DNA of 64,000 bases from Ciona savignyi (Eukaryota; Chordata; Ascidiacea; Phlebobranchia; Cionidae), in NCBI GenBank assembly GCA_000149265.1, contig CH002344.1, positions 293,598-357,597 of the forward strand, given 5' to 3'. How positions within the stretch are numbered: the first letter of the stretch is position 1; each line of letters opens with the position of its first letter. Below the pieces are notes generated by a model. The model saw nothing but the letters and a program-made list of their open reading frames with translations. It was not told the origin of the DNA and did not search any database. Positions 50,156 through 63,205 of the stretch are shown piece by piece. The position numbers and the translations under genes were made by a program.

Positions 50156-52885
50156 TTTGTTGATCAGATATTAAACAATGGTAATACAACAATTTTCTAA
50201 AGAAAATAAAAACAACAAAATCAGTATTGCCACCGGCAATCTACTTAAAATGACAAAATCACACGACTGCGATCCTATTTAAGCCAGTAATACCATGCTA
50301 ACTGACATCAGGAATTCATTTGACTGCCTACTAAACATAACTTTTCTAGCCCTGTCGTCATTCAACAGAGTTAGAATTTTCTGCCTCTATAGGCGAAAAT
50401 TCCGACTGTTATGTTTTGTAACATGGCAAGTGAGGCTTTTATAGTAGGCGGCTTGCTGCGAGAGGATTTTAGCCGACAAATTTCCTTTTTTCTACTTACG
50501 CGTCACACACGTTTACTCGGGATCTCGGTGACGCACGTGATTAATAAACATCTGATCACAAACTGAGAACCATAATTGTAATTTTGTATTAACAAACAAA
50601 AAAAATCTTTCTGTTGGGGGATTACACAAGTATTAATGTAACTCCATTATAAGTAATTATTCACACCACTATTGTCAGGTGTTTGTACTGTTAATTCGAG
50701 TTTAATTATGACATCATAATAACGCGCGACAAAGCTGATTTATCACGCCGCCAATGTTCTGTATGACGTCACTTTGACGTTTTACCAATTTTAATTAGGC
50801 TGGTTCATGTGAATAAAAAAAATTTTTCACCGGTTTAAGTATCGAAACCAACATGGGCTCGTCCATAATTACGAATCAGACGCGCTAACCATTCAGCCAG
50901 ACAACCGTTATTGAATTAAAAGAAGTTATATGGTTATTTTTACTGTTTGACCTCTAGTGCCACCTAACTGCTAAAAAAATTAATTAATACATTTTTTTCA
51001 GAAACAAAACTTTCGTTTCTGCCATTTCGCTTTGGAAAATTTTCGTTTCTCACCGTTACATAGGGTTACCGGAGCTATTGCAGTGTGATGTATATGATAG
51101 ACACGTTCCTTCAATTTGATACAATCCATTAATCTGCTGGTTTTAAGCCATGTCCGTAAAGTGCCTTGCCCAAGGACACAACCGACTAGCTAGCGACCAG
51201 TTTCGCATCTGGAACTTTTCGATTGAAAGGCGACGCACTTAACCCTAGACCAACCGGCCGGACTATAGGAGCAGAATCGGCGATTAATAGGAACAGATTC
51301 GGCGATTTCCTAAGTTGTATCAAAACAAACAAGATTAGCTGGAAGTCATTATCGTTAATTACATCGATAATAACACAAACAGCAATCCACGACCACCGAA
51401 TAGCTGTCGGTTGTATTCTTTTTGATTATGGCGATAATAAATACCGATATTTAGAACTGAAAAATACGGTTACAACACTTCCCGGGTTTACGGACCCCTT
51501 TCACATGTATGGCTAAAGAGGCACTGAGACTTTTTGTATTTTTATTGTAACGAGCACGTTGATGGGCGTTTCATAGCAATTAAAATTTTAACAATGGAGG
51601 AGGCGAACAAGAAAATACGACGAACTTTTTAACGATCATTTTCCTTATTATACTTTGACATTCTTCGACGTAGTAAATTATTGCTGAAAAACTTATAATG
51701 CGTTGCTGGCATGTCTATCAGAAATTAAATTTGGCGGTTTTAGATTTAATATAACTTTTTTAACTTACCAAATCAAACCACAACAATCGCAGATTTTACT
51801 TAGTCGCTGGGACATTAAACCTCTGTAAGCCATACCAACAATAACAATAAAGGTGATTCGACACAAACGGTTTCACCCGCCTGCGAAGATTAGTGAAAAT
51901 TATTGCAATCTAAGAATATAAAACTTTTATGTAACATCCTACGTAACACCCTGTCTAACATGTTATGTAACACTTTATACAACATCTTATGTAATCACAT
52001 GTCGTTCAATAGTTAAACTATAAGGCATAAAAACGATACAAATATTTTTCTGGCCTAACTATAAATTGCTGGTACCCATTATTTCAACTGTTTGACTCGA
52101 CCCCTATCAGTTGAAGATAAATAATAGTGCATGATATATATAGATGAATTTACATAAAGTTTATTATATTTATTGATAAATGGTATATTATAAGGGATTT
52201 CGTGTTAACTCGGATGAGGTAGAGTCCGTTTGTACTTTTTCAAGTTCATTTTATCCATGTTCAACTTTTTTTTTACAATTTGAGGTGAATAAACTTTACC
52301 AGTCCTTGCATAACGGTTGTTTTAGAATGACCGAATAATACCTCCAGAAGGGTCAACAAGGATTCTCTAATTTTTTTTATTAATAGCGCGTAAAAGAGTG
52401 TTATCACTAGTTTCAACGAAATTTTCGCGTCAAAAATGTTAGACATCTTTTTGTTCGCATTTAAATTCTCGTTGGCAACTTTACAAGAAGGAATGTTCGC
52501 AACTTTATGGATAACTCATGTGATCTTTCATTTTCCTAACAAATGTGCAGAGATTGATTACATATTTCAACACGGCACACACCAATGAGGCATTAAGCTA
52601 TATTTGACTTTTTATTTATTTCACAAAGAAGAATCTTGCATAGTAAGACTAAATACAGTATGGAAACAAAGCACAGTGACGTTTTAAAATAAGTCTCGCC
52701 AGCGAAACGCAAAAAATGAATTGGAAGGTAGAAAATTAAAAATCAAAGATGAGTTTATGGGGAAAATTTCCTCTTTCTGCTTTTGGTGATATTTGCTTTG
52801 GTTATCTCAACGAACGTTAAGTCTTTTGCTTCGTTAACGATGGATCTTCGGTATTTCTTTTCTTTGAAAACAGTTCTTGTTTTGT

Positions 52886-53805
52886 TCACAATTTAGGGCC
52901 GTTCGGTGTTTTGGTGGCGACGGTGGGTTTAAGTTTGCTCAATAGGAATCTAGGGACGAGTCCCGTTCCATGAGGAGGAAAACTCGTACTTGCGCGAGGT
53001 CGAATGATGCGCTGTCCGGTTTCTGCATGTTGGATTTGGTGGTCGCTCGTGTACCAGCGTCGATGTTAATCTGTCAAAGAGGGGAGATGTTAATACTTGT
53101 CAATTCCAGTTAGCATGGCAAATCTAATGGTATTAAAACAATCAAATAAACGAACCGGGCCGCGATTTGACCCGCATGAAAATTATTAAGTTCTCCGAGA
53201 ACATTGCCTATTCGATACGTCATTCTGTTTTAATTGCAACGATTGCTATTCAAGTTAAAGCCTTCAATTAGCCACAAATTAAACAATTGCTATCTCACCT
53301 CACTAGGAGCGTTCACGTCTACGTAGGTTTCATGGATAATTTGAGCTAGTTTCAGTTGCTTGTTGGACTTCTGTTTCCTATAGCTTTCGATTTCTAGCCA
53401 GAAATCCAAATTTTCTTCGCTGAATTCTTTCTTAAGAAATTCCCGAAAGCTTGCCACGCGAGCTAAAATGTTAAATGTACATTTAAATGATTGATTCAGA
53501 AAATAATACGGAGTTTTAGAAATCGAATTTTGATTGAAACTTACATTTTTTCGTGAGAAATTGTCGAAGTGTCTTGGTAGCTGTAACTTTATCGCTTCGC
53601 CATGCGGACAATCTGGTAAAGAAAACAATATTTAAAAACTAAAACACGAAATATGCAAAACAAAAAGAGATAAATGCAAGACTTACGACTGAAAGTAGTC
53701 ACTTCTTCGCTTCTTGAACACGGAGGTTGCAATGTTGGCGATGTTGAATTGGGTTTCGACTCGAGTTTTGCCATCGAGCAGGTCAGAACTGGATTTCATA
53801 AGCAT
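52886..53805 (-). CDS. RGS-domain protein, tandem copy 9 (late exon 4 frameshift)
   Basis: RVETQF/SVFKK variant. A single-base deletion near 52955 (agggacgagtcc where others have agggaacgagtcc) changes the frame in the DSFPRF motif and ends the protein about 20 residues early. It is the only coding deletion among the copies; the other breaks are insertions. Its 3' flank is the long type with private substitutions. Confidence 0.8.
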
Positions 53806-56543
53806 TTTGTTGATCAGATATTAAACAATGGTAATACAACAATTTTCTAAAGAAAATAAAAACAACAAAATCAGTATTTGCCACCGGCAATCTACTTAAA
53901 ATGACAAAATCACACGACTGCGATCCTATTTAAGCCAGTAATACCATGCTAACTGACATCAGGAATTCATTTGACTGCCTACTAAACATAACTTTTCTAG
54001 CCCTGTCGTCATTCAACAGAGTTAGAATTTTCTGCCTCTATAGGCGAAAATTCCGACTGTTATGTTTTGTAACATGGCAAGTGAGGCTTTTATAGTAGGC
54101 GGCTTGCTGCGAGAGGATTTTCGCCGACAAATTTCCTTTTTTCTACTTACGCGTCACACACGTTTACTCGGGATCTCGGTGACGCACGTGATTAATAAAC
54201 ATCTGATCACAAACTGAGAACCATAATTGTAATTTTGTATAACAAACAAAAAAAATCTTTCTGTTGGGGGATTACACAAGTATTAATGTAACTCCATTAT
54301 AAGTAATTATTCACACCACTATTGTCAGGTGTTTGTACTGTTAATTCGAGTTTAATTATGACATCATAATAACGCGCGACAAAGCTGATTTATCACGCCG
54401 CCAATGTTCTGTATGACGTCACTTTGACGTTTTACCAAATTTTAATTAGGCTGGTTCATGTGAATAAAAAAAAATTTTCACCGGTTTAAGTATCGAAACC
54501 AACATGGGCTCGTCCATAATTACGAATCAGACGCGCTAACCATTCAGCCAGACAACCGTTATTGAATTAAAAGAAGTTATATGGTTATTTTTACTGTTTG
54601 ACCTCTAGTGCCACCTAACTGCTAAAAAATTTAATTAATACATTTTTTTCAGAAACAAAACTTTCGTTTCTGCCATTTCGCTTTGGAAAAATTTCGTTTC
54701 TCACCGTTACATAGGGTTACCGGAGCTATTGCAGTGTGATGTATATGATAGACACGTTCCTCTCAATTTGATACAATCCATTAATCTGCTGGTTTTAAGC
54801 CATGTCCGTAAAGTGCCTTGCCCAAGGACACAACCGACTAGCTAGCGACCAGTTTCGCATCTGGAACTTTTCGATTGAAAGGCGACGCACTTAACCCTAG
54901 ACCAACCGGCCGGACTATAGGAGCAGAATCGGCGATTAATAGGAACAGATTCGGCGATTTCCTAAGTTGTATTAAAACAAACAAGATTAGCTGGAAGTCA
55001 TTATCGTTAATTACATCGATAATAACACAAACAGCAATCCACGACCACCGAATAGCTGTCGGTTGTATTCTTTTTGATTATGGCGATAATAAATACCGAT
55101 ATTTAGAACTGAAAAATACGGTTACAACACTTCCCGGGTTTACGGACCCCTTTCACATGTATGGCTAAAGAGGCACTGAGACTTTTTGTATTTTTATTGT
55201 AACGAGCACGTTGATGGGCGTTTTATAGCAATTAAAATTTTAACAATGGAGGAGGCGAACAAGAAAATACGACGAACTTTTTAACGATCATTTTCCTTAT
55301 TATACTTTGACATTCTTCGACGTAGTAAATTATTGCTAGAAAAACTTATAATGCGTTGCTGGCATGTCTATCAGAAATTAAATTTGGCGGTTTTAGATTT
55401 AATATAACTTTTTTAACTTACCAAATCAAACCACAACAATCGCAGATTTTACTTAGTCGCTGGGACATTAAACCTCTGTAAGCCATACCAACAATAACAA
55501 TAAAGGTGATTCGACACAAACGGTTTCACCCGCCTGCGACGATTAGTGAAAATTATTGCAATCTAAGAATATAAAACTTTTATGTAACATCCTACGTAAC
55601 ACCCTGTCTAACATATTATGTAACACTTTATACAACATCTTATGTAATCACATGTCGTTCAATAGTTAAACTATAAGGCATAAAAACGATACAAATATTT
55701 TTCTGGCCTAACTATAAATTGCTGGTACCCATTATTTCAACTGTTTGACTCGACCCCTATCAGTTGAAGATAAATAATAGTGCATGATATATATAGATGA
55801 ATTTATATAAAGTTTATTATATTTATTGATAAATGGTATATTATAAGGGGATTTCGTGTTAACTCGGATGAGGTAGAGTCCGTTTGTACTTTTTCAAGTT
55901 CATTTTATCCATGTTCAACTTTTTTTTTTACAATTTGAGGTGAATAAACTTTACCAGTCCTTGCATAACGGTTGTTTTAGAATGACCGAATAATACCTCC
56001 AGAAGGGTCAACAAGGATTCTCTAATTTTTTTATTAATAGCGCGTAAAAGAGTGTTATCACTAGTTTCAACGAAATTTTCGCGTCAAAAATGTTAGACAT
56101 CTTTTTGTTCGCATTTAAATTCTCGTTGGCAACTTTACAAGAAGGAATGTTCGCAACTTTATGGATAACTCATGTGATCTTTCATTTTCCTAACAAATGT
56201 GCAGAGATTGATTACATATTTCAACACGGCACACACCAATGAGGCATTAAGCTATATTTGACTTTTTATTTATTTCACAAAGAAGAATCTTGCATAGTAA
56301 GACTAAATACAGTATGGAAACAAAGCCAACAGTGGACGTTTTAACACAAGTCTCGCCAGCGAAACGAAAAAAATGAATTGGAAGGTAGAAAATTAAAAAT
56401 CAAAGATAAGTTCATGAGGAAAATTTCCTCTTTCTGCTTTTGGTGATATTTGCTTTGGTTATCTCAACGAACTTTAAGTCTTTTTGCTTCGTTAACGATG
56501 GATCTTCGGTATTTCTTTTCTTTGAAAACAGTTCTTGTTTTGT

Positions 56544-57467
56544 TCACAATTTAGGGCCGTTCGGTGTTTTGGTGGCGACGGTGGGTTTAAGTTTGCTCAA
56601 TAGGAATCTAGGGAACGAGTCCCGTTCCATGAGGAGGAAAACTCGTACTTGCGCGAGGTCGAATGATGCGCTGTCCGGTTTCTGCATGTTGGGATTTGGT
56701 GGTCGCTCGTGTACCAGCGTCGATGTTAATCTGTCAAAGAAGGGAGATGTTAATACTTGGCAATTCCAGTTAGCATGGCAAATCTAATGGTATTAAAACA
56801 ATCAAATAAACGAACCGGGCCGCGATTTGACCCGCATGAAAATTAATATGTTCTCCGAGAACATTGCCTAATCGATACGTCATTCTGTTTTAATTGCAAC
56901 GATTGCTATTCAAGTTCAAGCCTTCAATTAGCCACAAGATTAAACAATTGCTATCTCACCTCACTAGGAGCGTTCACGTCTACGTAGGTTTCATGGATAA
57001 TTTGAGCTAGTTTCAGTGTGCTTGTTGGACTTCTGTTTCCTATAGCTTTCGATTTCTAGCCAGAAATCCAAATTTTCTTCGCTGAATTCTTTCTTAAGAA
57101 ATTCCCGAAAGCTTGCCACGCGAGCTAAAATGTTAAATGTACATTTAAATGATTGATTCAGAAAATAATACGGAGTTTTAGAAATCGAATTTTGATTGAA
57201 ACTTACATTTTTTCGTGAGAAATTGTCGAAGTGTCTTGGTAGCTGTAACTTTATCGCTTCGCCATGCGGACAATCTGGTAAAGAAAACAATATTTAAAAA
57301 CTAAAACACGAAATATGCAAAACAAAAAGAGATAAATGCAAGACTTACGACTGAAAGTAGTCACTTCTTCGCTTCTTGAACATGGAGGTTGCAATGTTGG
57401 CGATGTTGAATTGGGTTTTGACTCGAGTTTTGCCATCGAGCAGGTCAGAACTGGATTTCATAAGCAT
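56544..57467 (-). CDS. RGS-domain protein, tandem copy 10 (two frameshifts)
   Basis: RVKTQF/SMFKK variant. One extra base in exon 3 near 57019 (cagtgtgcttg where others have cagttgcttg) and one extra G in exon 4 near 56692 (ttgggatttgg) both break the frame. It is the most damaged copy as read. Confidence 0.8.
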
Positions 57468-60203
57468 TTTGTTGATCAGATATTAAACAATGGTAATACA
57501 ACAATTTTCTAAAGAAAATAAAAACAACAAAATCAGTATTTGCCACCGGCAATCTACTTAAAATGACAAAATCACACGACTGCGATCCTATTTAAGCCAG
57601 TAATACCATGCTAACTGACATCAGGAATTCATTTGACTGCCTACTAAACATAACTTTTCTAGCCCTGTCGTCATTCAACAGAGTTAGAATTTTCTGCCTC
57701 TATAGGCGAAAATTCCGACTGTTATGTTTTGTAACATGGCAAATGAGGCTTTTATAGTAGGCGGCTTGCTGCGAGAGGATTTTAGCCGACAAATTTCCTT
57801 TTTTCTACTTACGCGTCACATACGTTTACTCGGGATCTCGCTGACGCACGTGATTAATAAACATCTGATCACAAACTGAGAACCATAATTGTAATTTTGT
57901 ATAACAAACAAAAAAAATCCTTCTGTTGGGGGATTACACAAGTATTAATGTAACTCCATTATAAGTAATTATTCACACCACTATTGTCAGGTGTTTGTAC
58001 TGTTAATTCGAGTTTAATTATGACATCATAATAACGCGCGACAAAGCTGATTTATCACGCCGCCAATGTTCTGTATGACGTCACTTTGACGTTTTACCAA
58101 TTTTAATTAGGCTGGTTCATGTGAATAAAAAAAAATTTTCACCGGTTTAAGTATCGAAACCAACATGGGCTCGTCCATAATTACGAATCAGACGCGCTAA
58201 CCATTCAGCCAGACAACCGTTATTGAATTAAAAGAAGTTATATGGTTATTTTTACTGTTTGACCTCTAGTGCCACCTAACTGCTAAAAAATTTAATTAAT
58301 ACATTTTTTTCAGAAACAAAACTTTCGTTTCTGCCATTTCGCTTTGGAAAATTTTCGTTTCTCACCGTTACATAGGGTTACCGGAGCTATTGCAGTGTGA
58401 TGTATATGATAGACACGTTCCTTCAATTTGATACAATCCATTAATCTGCTGGTTTTAAGCCATGTCCGTAAAGTGCCTTGCCCAAGGACACAACCGACTA
58501 GCTAGCGACCAGTTTCGCATCTGGAACTTTTCGATTGAAAGGCGACGCACTTAACCCTAGACCAACCGGCCGGACTATAGGAGCCAGAATCGGCGATTAA
58601 TAGGAACAGATTCGGCGATTTCCTAAGTTGTATTAAAACAAACAAGATTAGCTGGAAGTCATTATCGTTAATTACATCGATAATAACACAAACAGCAATC
58701 CACGACCACCGAATAGCTGTCGGTTGTATTCTTTTTGATTATGGCGATAATAAATACCAATATTTAGAACTCAAAAATACGGTTACAACACTTCCCGAGT
58801 TTACGGACCCCTTTCACATGTATGGCTAAAGAGGCACTGAGACTTTTTGTATTTTTATTGTAACGAGCACGTTGATGGGCGTTTCATAGCAATTAAAATT
58901 TTAACAATGGAGGAGGCGAACAAGAAAATACGACGAACTTTGTAACGATCCTTTTCCTTATTATACTTTGACATTCTTCGACGTAGTAAATTGTTGCTGA
59001 AAAAGTTATAATGCGTTGCTGGCATGTCTATCAGAAATTAAATTTGGCGGTTTTAGATTTAATATCACTTTTTTAACTTTCCAAATCAAACCACAACAAT
59101 CGCAGATTTTACTTAGTCGCTGGGACATTAAACCTCTGTAAGCCATACCAACCAATAACAATAAAGGTGATTCGACACAAACGGTATTCACCCGCCTGCG
59201 AAGATTAGTGAAAATTATTGCAATCTAAGAATATAAAACTTTTATGTAACATCCTACGTAACACCCTGTCTAACATATTATGTAACACTTTATACAACAT
59301 CTTATGTAATCACATGTCGTTCAATAGTTAAACTATAAAGTCATAAAAGCGATACAAATATTTTTCTGGCCTAACTATAAATTTCTGGTACCCATTATTT
59401 CAACTGTTTGACTCGACCCCTATCAGTTGAAGATAAATAATAGTGCATGATATATATAGATGAATTTATATAAAGTTTATTATATTTATTGATAAATGGT
59501 ATATTATAAGGGATTTCGTGTTAACTCGGATGAGGTAGAGTCCGTTTGTACTTTTTCAAGTTCATTTTATCCATGTTCAACTTTTTTTTTTACAATTTGA
59601 GGTGAATAAACTTTACCAGTCCTTGCATAACGGTTGTTTTAGAATGACCGAATAATACCTCCAGAAGGGTCAACAAGGATTCTCTAATTTTTTTATTAAT
59701 AGCGCGTAAAAGAGTGTTATCACTAGTTTCAACGAAATTTTCGCGTCAAAAATGTTAGACATCTTTTTGTTCGCATTTAAATTCTCGTTGGCAACTTTAC
59801 AAGAAGGAATGTTCGCAACTTTATGGATAACTCATGTGATCTTTCATTTTCCTAACAAATGTGCAGAGATTGATTACATATTTCAACACGGCACACACCA
59901 ATGAGGCATTAAGCTATATTTGACTTTTTATTTATTTCACAAAGAAGAATCTTGCATAGTAAGACTAAATACAGTATGGAACAAGACCCCCCGTGACGTT
60001 TTCACATAAGTCTCGCCAGCGAAACGAAAAAAATGAATTGGAAGGTAGAAAATTAAAAATCAAAGATAAGTTCATGAGGAAAATTTCCTCTTTCTGCTTT
60101 TGGTGATATTTGCTTTGGTTATCTCAACGAACTTTAAGTCTTTTTGCTTCGTTAACGATGGATCTTCGGTATTTCTTTTCTTTGAAAACAGTTCTTGTTT
60201 TGT

Positions 60204-61123
60204 TCACAATTTAGGGCCGTTCGGTGTTTTGGTGGCGACGGTGGGTTTAAGTTTGCTCAATAGGAATCTAGGGAACGAGTCCCGTTCCATGAGGAGGAAA
60301 ACTCGTACTTGCGCGAGGTCGAATGATGCGCTGTCCGGTTTCTGCATGTTGGATTTGGTGGTCGCTCGTGTACCAGCGTCGATGTTAATCTGTCAAAGAA
60401 GGGAGATGTTAATACTTGGCAATTGCAGTTAGCATGGCAAATCTAATGGTATTAAAACAATCAAATAAACGAACCGGGCCGCGATTTGATCCGCATGAAA
60501 ATTAATATTTCTCCGAGAACATTGCCTAATCGATACGTCATTCTGTTTTAATTGCAACGATTGCTATTCAAGTTCAAGCCTTCAATTAGCCACACATTAA
60601 ACAATTGCTATCTCACCTCACTAGGAGCGTTCACGTCTACGTAGGTTTCATGGATAATTTGAGCTAGTTTCAGTTGCTTGTTGGACTTCTGTTTCCTATA
60701 GCTTTCGATTTCTAGCCAGAAATCCAAATTTTCTTCGCTGAATTCTTTCTTAAGAAATTCCCGAAAGCTTGCCACGCGAGCTAAAATGTTAAATGTACAT
60801 TTAAATGATTGATTCAGAAAATAATACGGAGTTTTAGAAATCGAATTTTGATTGAAACTTACATTTTTTCGTGAGAAATTGTCGAAGTGTCTTGGTAGCT
60901 GTAACTTTATCGCTTCGCCATGCGGACAATCTGGTAAAGAAAACAATATTTAAAAACTAAAACACGAAATATGCAAAACAAAAAGAGATAAATGCAAGAC
61001 TTACGACTGAAAGTAGTCACTTCTTCGCTTCTTGAACACGGAGGTTGCAATGTTGGCGATGTTGAATTGGGTTTCGACTCGAGTTTTGCCATCGAGCAGG
61101 TCAGAACTGGATTTCATAAGCAT
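60204..61123 (-). CDS. RGS-domain protein, tandem copy 11 (intact, array end)
   Basis: RVETQF/SVFKK variant with all four exons open. The TATA box (61405-61412) is retained, but the unit stops at 61494, so the CRE, the family B SINE and the rest of the usual 5' flank are replaced by unrelated DNA. This copy is the one most likely to be regulated differently, and by transcription order it lies at the upstream edge of the array. Confidence 0.9.
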
Positions 61124-61717
61124 TTTGTTGATCAGATATTAAACAATGGTAATACAACAATTTTCTAAAGAAAATAAAAACAACAAAATCAGTATTTGCC
61201 ACCGGCAATCTACTTAAAATGACAAAATCACACGACTGCGATCCTATTTAAGCCAGTAATACCATGCTAACTGACATCAGGAATTCATTTGACTGCCTAC
61301 TAAACATAACTTTTCTAGCCCTGTCGTCATTCAACAGAGTTAGAATTTTCTGCCTCTATAGGCGAAAATTCCGACTGTTATGTTTTGTAACATGGCAAGT
61401 GAGGCTTTTATAGTAGGCGGCTTGCTGCGAGAGGATTTTCGCCGACAAATTTCCTTTTTTCTACTTACGCGTCACACACGTTTACTCGGGATCTAAACAA
61501 ATATCCTCATTCCCCTTCTTCTGCCTGCTGTGTTAGTATTATTCTCTGGAATTTGTGTAATCGAATTTGCTTCTTATACAAGATAAGCTGGACGAAAAGA
61601 TGGATTTCGTTGTTGACAAATTAAGTAATTACCTTGTACCTTGCTCCTGTCTTATCTTGGGCGAGGTCGCGGATGGGAGAGATTTAACTGATGCCGCGAT
61701 TCGTGCTCTGCTCGATG

Positions 61718-62066
61718 CTAAGACGGTTGGAAGATTTCGGTCTCATGTTCATCATTTTCAGAGAGTTTTTTTGAGATTCTCATTCGAACATCACGGAACG
61801 GTGTTACGATCGCGTGTTTAATCTTTTTCCCCGCCCCGGAAATCGCCGAAAATGGTCGGGAAGTTACGGACAGTTTTCGACTGTGGCGTCTAGTTGCCGG
61901 TGATACGGATGGGCTAAACACAGTTTCGTAGCTAATATCCAGGATTCCGGAGACGAATAAAACCTCATATAAATCATCAGCCGCATCTGGACAACTGTCC
62001 AACACTCCGGAAGACCGCGAACGCGAAACAGAGGAATTGGATTTTCCAGAAGTCTTTAACATCATA
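61718..62066 (-). CDS. Open frame upstream of RGS copy 11, function unknown (tentative)
   Basis: From the ATG at 62064-62066 a 115-codon frame runs to TAG at 61718. It is rich in Ser, Arg and Lys with an acidic/hydrophobic patch (SCPDAADDLYEVLFVSGIL) and a basic stretch (RRHSRKLSV, KKIKHAIVTPFRDVRMRISK). Composition looks protein-like and unlike the repeats around it. Beyond the stop, another minus frame stays open to a possible donor at about 61636 in phase 2, the phase RGS exon 2 needs. It could be a separate gene or an alternative 5' exon region. The plus strand also has an 84-codon frame at 61567-61821, so strand is not certain. Confidence 0.4.
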
Positions 62067-62238
62067 TTGATGTGGCGACCATGCAAAGTCGGTCAAATAT
62101 TTTTTTTATCATCATCTGTAAACCGTCACCCACTAAAATCTAAAAAATAAATGCACACACCGATGGGCGGTCAAATGTTGCGAGCTCTGCAAAAATTAGG
62201 TGGGGTCTGTAATCTTCCATACCAGCCACAAAGAGAAG

Positions 62239-62515
62239 AAATTTATTGAAATCTACGGTGGTGTGTGGCCGAATGGTTAACGCGACCGATACATATACCT
62301 ACTCTTATACAAAAAAACGGTCCTAGTAACGAGCTCAGCATCGCGGTCCGAAACTTGGTTCGGTCATAAAAAAAACATTATTGAAATCTACGGTGGTGTG
62401 TGGCCGAATGGTTAACGCGACCGTTACAAATACCGGGTCCCATACAAACAAAAATGGTCCTTGTGACGAGCCCGTCATGGGTTGGAAACTTGGCTCGGGA
62501 AAAAAATAGTTATTG
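62239..62515 (+). repeat. Two adjacent family B SINEs
   Basis: Copies at about 62258-62370 and 62384-62505 each run from gtgtggccgaatggttaacg through gacgagc to a ggttcgg/ggctcgg end and an A-rich tail. The word ttattgaaatc occurs before, between and after them. The copies differ by many bases, so they are two insertions or an old duplication. Confidence 0.75.
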
Positions 62516-62519
62516 AAAT

Positions 62520-63200
62520 CCAAACAAGCACTTCAAGTTTACTAAGTTATCAGCTTTTTTTAATTAGTTGTAGAACGAAATCTTAAAGTTGTGACCTTGT
62601 ACACCTGCCACATATTTCTTGCCTGTGGGAATGTTTCACGCGATCCACAGTTACCCTGTGAAAGGTCGGATGTGATGATCAGCTTGTTCCTATAAACATC
62701 TTCCACAAAAAGTTACGACTTCTCATTATTAGTATGTAATTGTATTTAACGATTGGGACAAATAACGATTAAAGCAAAACTGGAATCAGGTTGGTTTGGT
62801 TTCTTCAACTTATTCAACCATCATAGGACATGAATTCCAGCAAACCGGCTCTGCTATCTGGCAGTCCAGGCAATCCATGCTGTCGTACACTTCCGCTGAA
62901 ATAAGTTGATCATAAAATCGCGTATCGTACAGGCGAAGATGTCTGATAAATTATTATTTCATACGTGTTAACATATTTTATCAAATACCTAAAGTCTAGT
63001 TGCCAGAGTTATGTTGTGGGATTAAGCATTTTGGCACATTCATGTTTCTTCGGTAGCGTTATTCATTCTGTAACCCAAAATTATTCCAGAATACACTTTT
63101 ACCGGTATAAATTATGGATCCATGATGGGCTCGTGAGAATATGTATCTGCCGTTAAACATTCTACCACAAAAATCATCCCCAAACAAATTTTCCAGTATA
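62520..63200. other. Intronic or intergenic, no feature seen
   Basis: It lies downstream of the last visible exon of the secreted-protein gene at 63206 and may be its next intron. I found no exon that continues it in phase 1, no RNA gene and no clear repeat other than a short tRNA-like word near 63107-63160. Confidence 0.4.
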
Positions 63201-63205
63201 CACAC

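Larger units (their letters stand above)
22809..61494. repeat. Tandem array of eleven RGS-gene units
   Basis: Eleven head-to-tail units, each with one minus-strand RGS gene. Start codons lie at 25469, 29128, 32780, 35945, 40158, 43323, 46500, 50155, 53805, 57467 and 61123, giving spacings of 3659, 3652, 3165, 4213, 3165, 3177, 3655, 3650, 3662 and 3656. Homology begins inside a truncated family A SINE at about 22809 and stops abruptly at 61494 (after actcgggatct), about 370 bases upstream of the last start codon. Units 4, 6 and 7 lack about 490 bases of 3' flank; unit 5 has a 538-bp transposon. Units look more than 95% alike by eye. The differing indels show that this is not one unit copied by an assembler. 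Confidence 0.95.
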
